Source of the DNA: Laccaria trichodermophora
Lineage: Eukaryota; Basidiomycota; Agaricomycetes; Agaricales; Hydnangiaceae
Direction: 5' to 3'
DNA length: 64,000 bases
Assembly (NCBI GenBank): GCA_018417955.1
Contig: JACTVC010000048.1
Coordinates: 45,153-109,152 of the forward strand
The notes under the pieces are model-generated. The model did no database searches. It had not been told where the DNA came from and was given only the letters and a program-made list of their open reading frames with translations. A program made the position numbers and the translations under genes. Below are positions 42,893 through 55,090 of this stretch, in pieces (the first letter of the stretch is position 1; every line of letters starts with the position of its first letter).

Positions 42893-43400
42893 TTGTGCTG
42901 TTTATCAGATGGGGTGACGCTTCCCTTTCTAAGGCAGCATTACAAGAGGGTTCTCTCACCCGCACCAACCCCTGCGGCGACCGGCTGCCCCGAACTTCGT
43001 GACGACGCCGTTTTTTGGTTCGCCCCACTTAGATCTCAGTACTCCGCAGCTCTACCGACGACCCGCCGTAACGACAATCATCCAACCCAAGAGACTCCGG
43101 TGGTGCACAGATGCCTCGTTATGCTTCCAGCATTCGATACTTCGATGGGCAGGACTTTGGATCTTCAATCATACCCGATGTATTTTGGCGATTCAAGATT
43201 CGACACAGGCCCGACATAGAATATCGCATTACCGGTTGGTACGACATGACCGCTCCCCTCTTAACGATGAGCTAATTGATTGGTCTTTTGTAGGATCCGT
43301 GAGGCGAGGCCCGTGCTGCGGGAAACAAGGATATCCTTGCGATTCTCATCGTTCGTGGTCTGCCGCAGTGGATCCTTGTCCTCCTACAGGAAATGAAATA
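42893..43400 (+). CDS. Hypothetical split open region, unknown
   Basis: Two overlapping frames (42893-43219 and 42999-43403) with host-like composition and a possible intron (about 43228-43291, GTTGGT...TTGTAG). No domain recognised. It may be part of a degenerate gene. Low confidence that it is expressed. Confidence 0.25.
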
Positions 43401-43882
43401 TGACCGGATCTCGTGCGGATTGGTGAGGAGGATAGTAGGGAGATGGGCAAGAAGGAATGTGAGGGGCGAGAAGAAATGTGAGGGACGCCGAGGATGGATG
43501 ACAGGAGGCAGGGCCAGAATGCCGTCTAGCGAGACAGGGATCGCTAAGATTTACTTGAACGGTGGTGAAGAAGCTAGGTATGTGCGCTCGTTTTTTGGCT
43601 TCCAATGTAATTTAATGTTGTTCTAGGTTTCTGTCATAGTGGATCTCCTGCTCTTGTAAATATCCGCCGAAAAGCGTTGTTTTATTTCTTTTTCTCATAC
43701 TTCTCCGGTGACCGCCGTCCCCTCCTCGCTGAGTTGACGCCCAGCCACGCTATTGGGCGTCAACTTCTCGGAGCGCAGTGAGGGAACTCAATGAGGAACA
43801 AACGTCAGCTGACTCTGTGAAACGATGTACCCATCTGGACAATTGACGCCGCACAGCATTCACAAGTCTCTTCTGAACCACG

Positions 43883-46800
43883 ATGTCTGATTCCAATCGC
43901 CCTCGTGAAAATCGTTTGAAAGGAAAGTTCAAGGGGATGCTTGACCGGCTCATGGGCGCAGATCGCCCACGTAATGAAGGCCCACGCCCTAGTGCTTCGA
44001 GGTTGGAGTTCATGACTCCCACCTGACAGATAGGATCCTGACGAGATTTAGGTCCACATTTATGAGGGTGCCGGAGGTTTCGGGAGGAGGAACGTCTTTG
44101 GTGCGTGTTTATAATGCGTGAATAAATTCTTTCGCCCATGCCCCTTGTCTTTGGGAATCCTAGAATGCCTTCCCAGGGGCTCACAACTTCGTTATAAGGG
44201 ATACAACACTCTATGTGGCAGAAAATGTGTGTGGTGTGACAACAGCTTTGATTGTTTGAGATATTGATCAGACTTACAAGATTGAGGTCCATGAACATGC
44301 CAGTGGGGGTCAAGATGATACACTCCTTGTTCCACAAAGACCCAATTCAAGTGCCTTATTTACAGGCCGTGAGGATGTTCTCAAGAGGCTGATGGATCAC
44401 TTTTCACCTCAAGATCATGTAGATAGAAGCAGGAAGTCTTTTTTGTTGTATGGTATGGGGGGTATTGGCAAGACACAGATTTGTCTGAAGTTTGTTGAAA
44501 AAATGGCTGAAAGGTAGTCTTTTCACATACAATATTTCTGATCTTCTGACAAGTACATCTAGATTCTCTCATGTTTTCTGGATTGATGCATCTTCTGAAG
44601 ATACTATTGCTCTTGGTTTAAAGGGTCTTTGTTCTCATCCTGATGCTAAAACTGCTGGAATTTCTATGTCCTCTCAGTCTGCTCTTCTCTGGATTGGATC
44701 TCTGCAGAGTGAATGGCTGCTTGTGTTTGACAATGCTGATGGTGCACCTGAAGTAGTGGAAAAATTTATCCCATCTGGTTCTCAGGGAAATATTCTGGTT
44801 ACTAGCAGAAATCGATCTCTTGGGCGGGTTACATCTTATGAAAATTCTCATGAAGTTAATGAGATGGCTGAAAAGGAAGCCATATCACTTTTGCTGAAAG
44901 CCAGCCATCTGACTGGGCATTCTGAGGATGTCTACAGCACAGTTCAACAAATTGTACACAAGCTCTGCTGCTTACCTCTAGCTGTTGATCAAGCAGGAGC
45001 TTCCATTGAAGCTGGTCTCTGCAGTATTGATAATTATCTTGAGCATCTCTCTCAACACAGGAACAAGCTTATGAACCACCCTTCATTCAGGGGGGCATCT
45101 CAGTACAATCATACAGTCTATGAAACATGGGATTTGTCCTTTAATGAAATTGATTCAAGGGCAAAGAAATATGATGGGCATGGTAGAGCAGCTGCTCAGG
45201 CAGCTATTCTTATTCTTGAAACTGCTGCATTTCTACACCATGATAATATCATTGAGACTGCTTTCAGAAAGGCAGCTATGGAGTACTCTAAAAGACAGCA
45301 TAGTAGACTGGAGGAAAATGTTGAAATGTGCATCAATCAGTTGCTTCAGCTTGAAAAAGATCAGTCTTGGAATCAATTCTTCTTTCATGAAGGAATCAGG
45401 GTTCTTATGTCATTTTCTTTAATAAAGCAGAAATCAACCTCTCCAGGAATTTATGCCATTCATCCTTTGATGCATCAATGGAGTAGATATAGAATGTCAA
45501 TATCTCAAAGGAAGTGCATGATGCAAGTGTCAAAATTTATCCTTGTAAACTGTATTACAAAGGAGATGACAGCTGAGAACATTGCATTCAAGAGGCTTCT
45601 TGTACCACACATCAAAGCCAATTACCAGCCACAGAAGGATGATGGCTTTGAAAGAGTGTTTGATGAAGATGAGTACTCTAGGTTCAGTTATGTATTCCAT
45701 GAAAATGGAATGTGGAAAAATGCAGAGTCTCTTGAAGATATAATTGTAGAAATGAGGATAAACAAGCAGGGGCTAGAACATCCAAATACCTTGACCAGCA
45801 TGGATAGACTTGCAGCAATGAAATTACTCCAAGGGAAATATGAGGAGGCTGGGGTGCTGCAGCTGATTGTCCTGTATCTGCTTGAAAGAGTGCTGGGATT
45901 AGAACATCCAGATACCTTGACCAGCATGAGTAATCTTGCATTGACATATAAAAATCAAGGAAAGTATGAGGAGGCTGCAGAGCTGGGGCTGAAAGTTGTG
46001 GATCTGCGCAAAAAGGTGCTGGGGCCAGAACATCCAGATACCTTGACCAGCATAAATAATCTTGCATTGACATATTCAAAGCAAGGAAAATATGAGGAGG
46101 CTGGGGAGCTGCAGCTGAAAGTCCTGGATCTGCGTAACCAGGTACAGGGGCCAGAACATCCAGATACCTTGATCAGCATGAATAATCTTGCAGAAACATA
46201 TTTAAAGCTAGAAAGATATCATGAGGCTGGGGAGCTACAGCTGAAAGTAGTGCATCTGCGTAAAAGAGTGCTGGGACCAGAACATCCACATACCTTGGTC
46301 AGCATGAATAATCTGGCATCAACATATCTAAATCAAGAAAAGTATGAGGAGGCTGCACAGCTGCAGATGAAAGTCTTGGATCTGATCAAAAAGGTGCTGG
46401 GTCCAGAACATCCAGATACCTTGACCAGCATGGCAAATCTTGCAGCTACATATTCAAAGCAAGAAAAATATGAGGAGGCTGGGGAACTACAGCTGAAAGT
46501 CCTAGATCTACATAATAGGGTGTTGGGGCCAGAACATCCACATACCTTGACCATTATGAATAATGTTGCATTCACATATTTAAAGCAAGGAAAATGTGAG
46601 GAGGCTGCACAGTTAGCACTAAAAGTTCTGGATCTACGAAAAAGGGTCCTGGGGCCTAAACATCCAGATACCTTGACCAGCATGAGTAATCTTGCATCTG
46701 TATATTCAAATCAGGAAAAATATGAGGAGGCTGCACAGCTGCAGCTGAAAGTTCTTGACCTGTGTAAAAGGGTGCTGGGGCCAGAGCATCCAAAAACCTT

Positions 46801-47110
46801 GATCAGCATGGCACATCTTGCACTGACATATTACCATCAGGGAAAATATGAGGTGGCTAAGCAGCTGCAGCTGAAAGTTTTGGATCTGCATAAAAGAGTG
46901 CTGGGGCCAGAACATCCACATACTTTGATTAGCATGAACCTTCTGGCAGCAACATATTCAGAGCAAGGAAAGTATGAGGAAGCTGCACAGCTGCAGCCAA
47001 AACTGGATCTGCAAAATATGCTGGGGCCAGAACATTCACATACTTTGACTAGCATGAATAATCTTGGGTTCACATATTCAAGTCAAGGAAAATGTGAGGA
47101 GGTTGAATAG
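43883..47110 (+). CDS. STAND protein: NB-ARC NTPase with C-terminal TPR array
   Basis: A likely start exon at 43883 (MSDSNRPRENRLKGKFKG) is proposed from its resemblance to N termini of fungal NB-ARC/TPR proteins; its splice to the next exon is unresolved. A clear exon ends at 44513 with GREDVLKRL and the P-loop GMGGIGKT (about 44455). A 49-nt intron (44514-44562) follows, then one exon to 47110. NB-ARC motifs: LLVFDNAD (Walker B), GNILVTSRNRS and CCLPLAVDQAG (GLPLA-like). From about 45750 there are 11 TPR modules of 42 aa with the signature VLGPEHPDTLTSMNNLA...YEEAxxLQLKVLDL. Such STAND proteins act in fungal self/non-self recognition. The last module is cut by TAG (47108-47110), after which repeat DNA begins. 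Confidence 0.88.
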
Positions 47111-47129
47111 CTTCAGCTGAAGGTATGTT

Positions 47130-47345
47130 GATTGATAGACCACAAAGCTTATTAACCTCAAAAAAGTTAGACATAGACTACAAAGTGTACTACTTGATTA
47201 CAAAAGTTGGACATAGACTACATATTTTACTGATAGACTACCAGTGTCTGCTTTTTAAGAGTCAAGACTACAATAGGTTGTAGTGTCTGCTTTTTGAAAT
47301 TATGAAGTTTGTAGCTTACTCTTTTTATGTTTAGTTTGTGATGTC
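47130..47345. repeat. ACTACAAA/TTGTAGT repeat at the STAND gene's 3' end
   Basis: Contains GACATAGACTACAAAG and TTGTAGTGTCTGCTTTTT, the family of 4330-4612 and 8188-9221. It starts within about 25 bp of the point where the TPR repeat ends, so an insertion here probably removed the original gene end. Confidence 0.7.
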
Positions 47346-47788
47346 CTTGACTACATTTATGTTTATGAAGAATTGATGAAGAATTGAGTTGAGTTGACCT
47401 TTTGTCATTGTTGCAACATTTGCTGTGATGTCATTCCCAATGTTGTCTTTTACATTGGTATGTACCACTCTTGGACAGAATGGTTGATGGAGTATGGTGT
47501 GGAATCATCAAAAAGAGGCATTTCCAGCAGGGCAGGAGTGTAAGTTGATGTGGCAGTTGGGCATGTTCAATCTGTGTATAATTCTTCACCCTGCATATTT
47601 TTCTCAACCTCTGTGTAATTTCTCATCCCATGTAAGGCAGTCTCACCACCAATGATTTATCAGAAATTGCTGATTAGGCTTTATTCAAAATTTTATTATC
47701 ATATAGTTTTCTACCTTAACCCTTCCCCTTCTCTGTATATTTTTATCTTTCTTCCATCTGTATATTTTTCTTTACACCACACAGCATA

Positions 47789-48459
47789 TGTCACTGTGGG
47801 AGTTGGCTTGTTTATGCTGTGAAAAAATTGTAAATAAGAGGAGGATATAATAGAATTTTATATCAGATCAAAAGAATTGGAGAAAACTGGAAGAAATTCA
47901 AAATATATTCTCTCTCCTGTCTAGGGTTAATCTGCTACTCCAAACTAATATATATTGTAAAAATGTTCTATTTAAGTTTTGACAAGAATATGGGAAGATA
48001 TTCACAATATATCTCATAAAGAGGCAGTGCCTAAAAGGTGAATGATAGGTAACAGCTCTGCTGTAGACAGGGTCCAAAATCACCACATTTGATGCTGGAC
48101 AGGAGCTTAATTACCACTCATCACGGCCACTTCAGTGTCATCTCCAGGAATTTTGGACCTTATCAAGCTTTATTGATGGCAAGATTGAGCAAGACCATTA
48201 CCTCTCATTCATCTTTCAGGCACTGCCTTTTTATCAGATATATTGTGAATATCTTCCCCTTTTCTTCTCAAAACTTAAATAGAACATTTTCAGACTATAT
48301 CTTAGTTTGGGGTAGCAGAGAAACCCTAGATAAGAGAGAGAATATATTCTAAATTCTTCCAGTTTTCTCTGATGGTTTGATCTGAAAAAAGATTCTATTA
48401 TATCTTTCTTTTATTTACAATTTTCCTGTAGTGCGAACAAGCCCACTCCCACAGTGTGT
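47789..48459. mobile_element. Palindromic MITE with CACTG ends and 3-bp TSD
   Basis: Element 47792-48456 (665 bp). Inverted ends CACTGTGGGAGT(T/G)GGCTTGTT extend into long arms that meet near 48110. The flanking TGT duplication (47789-47791, 48457-48459) and CACTG terminus suit the CACTA/CMC superfamily. Two long frames on opposite strands are mirror images of the arms, not genes. Confidence 0.75.
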
Positions 48460-48508
48460 TTTTTATTAATTGTTTCACCATGTACTCTACTTTACTACTG
48501 ACCTATGT

Positions 48509-49019
48509 TGAAAACACAGGGGAGAAACAGTAATTTGTCCAATGAGTAAATTACTAGGCATATATTAATCAGAGGCATTATTGCTCAATGATTTTCTTCA
48601 CATTTGTGCAAAGGATAAATTTAAAATATATTCAAGAATAAAGCTGAGATAAAAAGACACTATGGATGGTAGTCACATACAAAATATGCCCATTAGTAAC
48701 AATCTAAATGAAGCTGGTGAATGTACTTAAAATGTGTCCTGGAATACTGGGCATGTTCTGAATACATTTAATCATATCTGGGCACATTGGAATCAAATAT
48801 TGGATGAGTTTCTGGAGAAAATTTGATGCACATTTTGCCAATAGTTCTCATGTGACCCTTTGTGCACATCCTAATTGCAGTTGATATTTAATGTTGGGCA
48901 TATTTTGATTTTACCACCTGACAAACATGAAGTAAATCATTGAGCAATAATGCCTCTGATCAACATATGCCCAGTAATTTACTCATTGGACAAATCCCAG
49001 TTTCTCCCCTGTGAAAAGA
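48509..49019. mobile_element. Palindromic hAT-like MITE with 8-bp TSD
   Basis: Element 48517-49011 (495 bp) with ends CAGGGGAGAAAC and arms about 90 bp long or more (ATTTGTCCAATGAGTAAATTACT, CAGAGGCATTATTGCTCAATGATTT). Flanking TGAAAACA (48509-48516) and TGAAAAGA (49012-49019) match at 7 of 8 positions. Termini fit the YARNG pattern of hAT elements. Confidence 0.82.
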
Positions 49020-51100
49020 CATGTGCAAAAATGTTCTGTCAAGTATGCAGAGATGAATAAAAAAGTATGTGAAAAACTGACTTAATCAAAAATTATTCAA
49101 CAGTTTTTGGAAGGCTGGTAAATTCTGGCCACGATCTTTCAACCCTAACCCTGTTTAGTTTTCATACCATATGTCATATAGATTTATTCTTCATGTATTT
49201 TATTGCTGACCTATGTTCAAAAATAGGGTATGATCAACAATTATTCAACAATCTCCATCAAATTTGTCAGAGACAGTGAATTCATGCCTTGGTGTAGAGA
49301 AAGACATGTCAGATTTGTTGGGTTGCAGGTGGATTTTATGATAATTTTTATCTTCAATAAATTTATCAAGTTGGCTTTGATGATTTGAATCATGAGAAAC
49401 ACTATGGCATGCCACTGTCTACCCCAGAGCAGATTAAAACCACTTGGTCGCAACCAGGTAAACTCATGAAAATAAATAGGTCAACAAGCAGAAAAGATGA
49501 GGCTACTGAGTGCACCACTTGGTCACCAGATTGCTCAAACCAGGTTACAAACGATATGTTTTTTGTCCAAATCACCTGTTATCAGAAACCTCTTTTGTGT
49601 ATTCTTACAAACTGTTTGACATGTAAAATTGCCTACTTAGAATCACTCATTGAATGGATTGTTTTGCCCACATGAAGATAAATGAAAAAGAGTGTCATTT
49701 AAACTTGTTTGCCAGATATTTATGGTAATGCAGGAGAACCCATTCAACAGGGTAAAAAAAGTCAGGGAATGAGATAAAATGAGACTACTGGATCCTACTT
49801 CTCAGCCCCATCAATGGTCATGCTATTGACATCCGACAAATCTGATCTCCCTTCCTCATTGCCTGGGTTTTCCTTGACATCCTCATCCTTATCATCTTCC
49901 TCCCCACCTGCACCACTTGCCTTGCACTTCCAATCAACCTTGCACTGGTTTCAAAGATATTGCTTCATGATCTAAGACTATGCAGTGGCCCAGTCAACCA
50001 GGAAGTGCTTCTGCATGAGGTAAGATCCTTTCCTTGACTATAGTCATCAGGAAAAAAAGTTTTAGCCAGTAGATCTCCAGTTAAATCAGTAGCTGATCGT
50101 ACCTGTTGTAGACATCAATAGCTTGGCAGATCTCAGCATCATGCTAATTGTTGTCTGTAGACCGTTGGTCCACCACATTGTGCAACAGATGTGCCGCCAC
50201 ATCTATCATCGGGTCTGTAGCTGCTGCCATGCACTACAGTGGCTATCAGTGCTACAAGGCTCTTGTAGACAGTTTACTATTATGTGTTCATACTCAATCA
50301 ATTAACGGCTTGGGATGCAGTAAACAGAAAATGTATCTACAAGCAATTCAAGAGCCATGCATGCCAGTATGAGGTTCGGGGGGTTGATCAAACATACTAT
50401 GTGACTTGGACAAAAATTCATGTGCATGATTTCGCACAACCATTGGATAATCGGAGTTGTAATTTGTATCGGCTCACAATCCGGTCACATGATCTTTGAA
50501 GATCTTTGAAAAATCTTCATCTCTGTCTCATTCTTTCCTTTCTTCCCCATCACCTGCTCGAATCAGAACACCCTACTTATCCACTCACCTGTCACCCCCC
50601 TTTCCAACAATGCTTGTTCAGCTTTCAATCAACCTATCCCACCTCATACACATCGCCTAAAGTCCAACCACAATTGTGTCTTCATCTGTTGCCTCTCCTA
50701 CAACCCCTCCCTTTTAGCAATGGCAGTCATGTGGCTTTCGTTCAATGTATACCTCCTCAAACGTCTCTTGATCATGTCGTGATGATCAGTGGCCACCCAG
50801 AGAGCCACCATTGATGACTGCGGTTGACATTGTGACTGATACAACATCATCAATCCACAACACCCACCCAACCTCGTCATACAACCTCAACTGACACCCA
50901 GTGTCTCTCCATTCATACACCTCTACACTTTTTCTCCCAAAACAATGATGTTTGTCTTTGCCACCTGCTTTCTGTCAACTTGAAAACACACAAAACAAGT
51001 GCTTGAGAACACCACCGTCACGAGCAGTGCCCCCAGTTGCTGCATATCACCGCTAACGCCCAACACACATCACCCTCTCCTTCTCATGTGGGAAAGCGAA
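49020..51100. other. Repeat remnants, no firm gene
   Basis: 49060-49250 repeats the motif ATCAA(A/C)AATTATTCAACA twice, likely MITE debris. On the minus strand about 49940-49797, a frame ending GRSDLSDVNSMTIDGAEK and rich in Asp/Glu before that could be the tail of an unknown gene. 50500-51100 is C/T-rich. Nothing else is supported. Confidence 0.35.
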
Positions 51101-51149
51101 AAGGTAAGCTCATGCTTCTTCCTCCATCATCACATTTCAAGCTAAGTCC

Positions 51150-51610
51150 TTCACAGAACTCAACAAATGGTGTGGATCCTCAGAGTCAACTTTAGTCTTT
51201 GTCCTCTCACTATGCCCACAAGATGTCACAACCATAGCCATCATCGTGTACATATCCCCCTTCCTCACCCATCCTACCCATCACCTAACCTCCCTCATTC
51301 TAGTCTTTCATGGGCTGACACAGCTGCGTATACATTTGACCACCTCTATGGCTTCAACACATGCGAGCTCCCAACACACCTTCCCATCCTCCACCTTCCC
51401 CTCACACCGCACAAGTCCCTCGCAGGGTTCATTGCTGCCTCCATCACAGGCGCCCTGATTGCTGTCAGCTTCTGGAGTGTTGTTGCATCATTTCGGAATG
51501 GAGGGCGGGACATGACCTGGGTGCTCAAAGGTGGTGTCCGCACCACAGGACAACACCAGGAGCACAAGGAGAGTTTGAAGACAGGCAATGATGGTGACAT
51601 TGCTAATTGA
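51150..51610 (+). pseudogene. CTP-dependent diacylglycerol kinase (Dgk1-like) C-terminal fragment
   Basis: Exon to 51247 encodes LVFVLSLCPQDVTTIAII. A 56-nt intron (51248-51303, GTACAT...CTAG) follows, and the next exon gives VLSWADTAAYTFDHLYGFNT, HLPLTPHKSLAGFIAASITGAL, then a GGVRTT tail. The WADTAA-TF-LYG and KSLAGF motifs and hydrophobic segments resemble the C-terminal half of fungal Dgk1, a membrane enzyme that phosphorylates diacylglycerol using CTP. No N-terminal part was found upstream, so this is a fragment or pseudogene. Confidence 0.65.
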
Positions 51611-52845
51611 CTAGCATCATGTAGTAATCCTTCGTAGATGCTGTTTGTAAACTGAAATATATATGTATTCTGCATTCATTCTAAGGGGGTTTCTATATGT
51701 GCTATCTCATGCAATACTGTCTATGTACAACTACAGGACTTCCTTAATATGATACCATGGGGAGCTATGCTGTGAGCAGGTAAGGCTATATATGTAATTA
51801 TAGTGCTATATAAACTGATGGTGATGCTATGGGGTGCTATATAAAGGGGGGGTTGCAAAAGTGCTACTGTAGATATCAGGACTATGTTGTGCGATATCGC
51901 AACTACTTTTTTTCCTGATGGTGGAAGAATTCAGTGACAAAGATCTTGCAAATTTGTGTGCTTTGGTGCTGAAGATGGAGGACCATCTGTCTGACAGCAC
52001 ATTTCAGTGCCTTTGCCATATCTTCCCTCAATCCAACATTAACTCCTTCAAAATGACCAAGTCACATGTCAAATTTCTTGCATCATTCAAACCCATCATA
52101 TGACTGCTGCATAAACTCATGTTGTTGCTTTGTCCATCCTCATGAGAAGGCAGAGACATGTTCCTTTTTCCAGGAGCCTCAATTTAAAGATGGCCACACA
52201 CATAAGTGCCTCACTTACATTCCTATTATTTTGTTTTATCGCTGTTTTCAGAAACTCAGACATGGTTGAAGCTATGAGCTATGGCAGGAGGAATGAACCA
52301 GATTGAAGTAACATGAAGGTCATCTTCAACAGTGAAAACTATGAGAAACTCAGGGGGAAAACTGCTATCCTTGGGGAAAAATGGTTTTCCCACAAATTTT
52401 TCTCAGGTTTAAGAGACATCACCCTTGGCCTTTTGACAGATGGATTCACCCCTTTCAAGAAGTGGAAACAAACATGCTGGCCCCTTCTCCATTTCAACTA
52501 CAACCTCCCTCCCAATGTCCACTTCCATCTTCATAACATTCTCTGTGTCAGTGTGATACCCAAGTGATACCATGTCCAAGCAAAGCAAAAGACTTTGACT
52601 CATTCCAGTGGCTGCTTGTAGAAGAGTTGCTTAAAACTCACAATTGGTGTTCTGGCTTTCGATGTCACAAATAGTGTTTGCAGGTCCAGTCTATAGGACT
52701 GAAAATATACATGGGACTGAACTGGACTGAACCACAGTCCAGTCTTTTTCCAGTTGCAGTTGCCCACATTTGTGGTCAGTCCAGTTGCCAATTGCCATGT
52801 TTTTGTAAATATTTGAAAACCAAAAAAGGTCAAGAATTGCAATAC
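51611..52845. other. No recognisable gene
   Basis: AT-rich sequence with short frames only. CTATATAAA-type repeats occur at about 51790-51860. 52680-52760 contains CAGTCC/GGACTG motifs related to the neighbouring minisatellite and to the hAT-like element at 17.9-19.3 kb. Confidence 0.45.
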
Positions 52846-53040
52846 TTTACCATCCCCCACATAATCCACATGGACTCCACTGGATTCCACTGGATTCCAC
52901 TGGCTTCCACTGGACTGGACTGGACTGGACTGGACTCCAGTGGACTGGGCATTCTGGCAGCCAATCTGGCCTGGTAAGAGGGCCACTGGAATCCACTGGA
53001 ATCCACTGGAGTCCATATGGATTACGTGGGGGAGGGTAAA
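52846..53040. repeat. Hairpin-flanked TGGAC minisatellite
   Basis: Inverted arms TTTACC(A/C)TCCCCCAC(A/G)TAATCCA (52846 and, inverse, to 53040) enclose TGGATTCCAC and GGACT repeats that are themselves partly self-complementary. It lies about 240 bp before the start of the second DIRS-like gag and may be a small foldback element. Confidence 0.75.
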
Positions 53041-53280
53041 GATTTTTGCCCTGAAACGAGTGAGGATCGAGTGAAGGATCAGGGCACAGTCTTAGTATAG
53101 GGCGTGTGACAGTCAGGGTAGAAATCACACACTCTCTTTCTACCATAACAGTCACTGTCCCTCTGAGGACGTCTAACTGGCCTCTTTCCTTTTCTACCCA
53201 CTCTTGTTAAAAGCACCTTTTCCCCATACCAGTATTCTCCCTTTTCTTGCAAAACACACTCACCATTTCCTGCCTCACAG

Positions 53281-53690
53281 ATGCCACGTCTCACTCAGGA
53301 CCCTAACTTGGAAGTGAGGCCAGATTTCACGTCTGCGGCATACAACGCCCTCTGCACTGCCCTTGCTGTGGCGGAAGCAATTGACAAGGAGGCCATTGTC
53401 ACCCGCCTCTCAGATGCCTGGGAAGTTGAGAACAACACCAAGAACGCTGTGTGGGACGAGCAAGTCAGGCAGGATGAAGCTGAAGAGGCAGAGGCTGACC
53501 TTGCCCAAGAATGTGAGCGACAACTCAAGCTCGAGGAGCGCAGAAAGGAGGAGAGGGAGAAGAAGAAGCCGAAACTCAAGAATGTCACTCCCAACAAGCT
53601 TGTGAGGAACACTGTGCGGCTTTGCCCCTCACATTATGCCATCCACAAGTTAGAAGAACAAGAATATGTTGAGCTATACTATTTCTCCCA
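53281..53690 (+). pseudogene. DIRS-like gag, N-terminal piece
   Basis: MPRLTQDPNLEVRPDFTSAA start, then a coiled-coil-like Glu/Lys-rich region (EEAEADLAQECERQLKLEER) and KPKLKNVTPNK. The frame is open until transposon D inserts after YYFS. It resumes at 55859 with EGCTEALTINRT. Confidence 0.85.
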
Positions 53691-53829
53691 CATCAGGAAA
53701 ATCACTTTTTTCCTGGGACAAACATGTTTGTAAGCTTTTTCCCAGGGTGTCACAAGGCATCACAGGATGTCCTGGGGCAACCTTTGGGCAACCTGAACTG
53801 TCCTGAGATAACCTGAAACTACTAGTAGA

Positions 53830-54390
53830 ATGGATTTCAATAGAAAGAACATTCCTTATTATATATCAATCATTATGATCAAAATAAGGCTGGAACAAGA
53901 AGAAACCACACCACTGTTCAGAAATTGATTGACCTACAAAGATTGCAACAACAAAGAAGATGAGGTATCTTTTGCAAGGCATATTCGTTTTTTGTGTTCT
54001 TTTTTGCGCTGAAAAGCGGCGTTTAAGCCGTTTCCAACGCGTCTGTATATGTAGCATTTAGGTCAAAACTCGCAGGGCTATGGACCAATTACTGGCGAAG
54101 AATCTGCCCAAAAATGGTAAATGTTATCGGAGGTTGCCTTAAACGTCGAAATATTAGGGGCTCTTAGACCCGTTTTAAAGCTCTGATTTGTGCGTTTCTA
54201 GCGAGCCCAAGATCGCATGAAACCGAGCAGAACTCATGATGATATAATATATGTTACATCTGTACCACAGGCAAAATAGTTCATGCTACAGTTTCTGAGG
54301 TACTCTATATTTTTTTACGCCGTAAGGTGGGTTGAATTCGCGTAAATAAAGCGATTAAAACAAGCCTACATAGAGACCAAAAGGTGCAAA
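53830..54390. repeat. Dispersed repeat R1, CpG-rich copy
   Basis: Inverse of 17150-17640. Retains CG at many sites (for example AACGCGTCTGTATA, CGTCGAAATATTAGGGGCTC). Probably closer to the original sequence. Confidence 0.8.
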
Positions 54391-54574
54391 ACTCGTGAAG
54401 TTATAGGTACGAGCTGCCTTAGAAAGTGTAAGAAGTGAATTGATGGAAGTCGGTACGGTTGCGGGATGTCACGTGACATGTTCAACTTACATTTTCGAAC
54501 TTAGACAACTTCAATTGTTACTACTATTACCACCACAACCCAATGACGCCACCCATTGTAACCACAACACAATG

Positions 54575-55090
54575 CCCAGCTGTTCAGTACCTTCCTGCAA
54601 TTCGTTTCGCATGCACGTGGGCTCGTTCCGATACCTACGCACTTCACGAACATGCTCCACAAAACGGTTTACGAAACGGTTGAGTATTCATGGAGATAAG
54701 TTGGTTTGTACGTTCACATGTTTTCCCTTATGCTCACCAACTGCTCAGTGCCCCCCTGTGGTCCGTTTCGCATGCGCGTAGACTCATTTTAATACCTACG
54801 CATTCTGTGAATGCACTCCACAAAACCGTTCACGAAACGGTTGAGTTTTCATGGAGGTAAGTTGGTTTGTATATTCGCATTTTTGCCCTGATGCTTACCA
54901 GCTGCTCAGTACCCCCCTGTGGTCCGTTTTGCATTTGAGTGGACTCTTTCTGATAGCTATGCACTCTGTGAACATGCTCCACAAAACCGTTTATGAAACA
55001 GTTGAGTTCCCATGGAGGTACATCAGTTTAAATCTTCGCTTTTCTCCCCTTATGCTCACCAGCTTTTCAGTACCTTCCCATGAGTGACAC
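54575..55090. repeat. ~162-bp tandem repeat with GTTCACGAAACGGTT motifs
   Basis: Three units plus a partial, starting near 54580, 54748, 54906 and 55067 (CAGTACC/CCCCTGTGGTCCGTTTCGCAT...). Each contains ACTCCACAAAACCGTT(C/T)ACGAAACGGTTGAG, a small inverted repeat. Unit 3 has lost several CpGs. Confidence 0.85.

Noticed and set aside
45684..47073. Several Cys/Ser-rich minus-strand frames opposite the TPR array
   Set aside because: Antisense shadows of the 126-nt TPR repeat.
47898..48352. Two similar 62- and 87-aa frames on opposite strands
   Set aside because: They are the two arms of a palindromic MITE, not duplicated genes.
51167..51250. ATG at 51167 as the start of the Dgk1-like gene
   Set aside because: That frame is interrupted by a better-supported intron model, in which the upstream exon is read in another frame.
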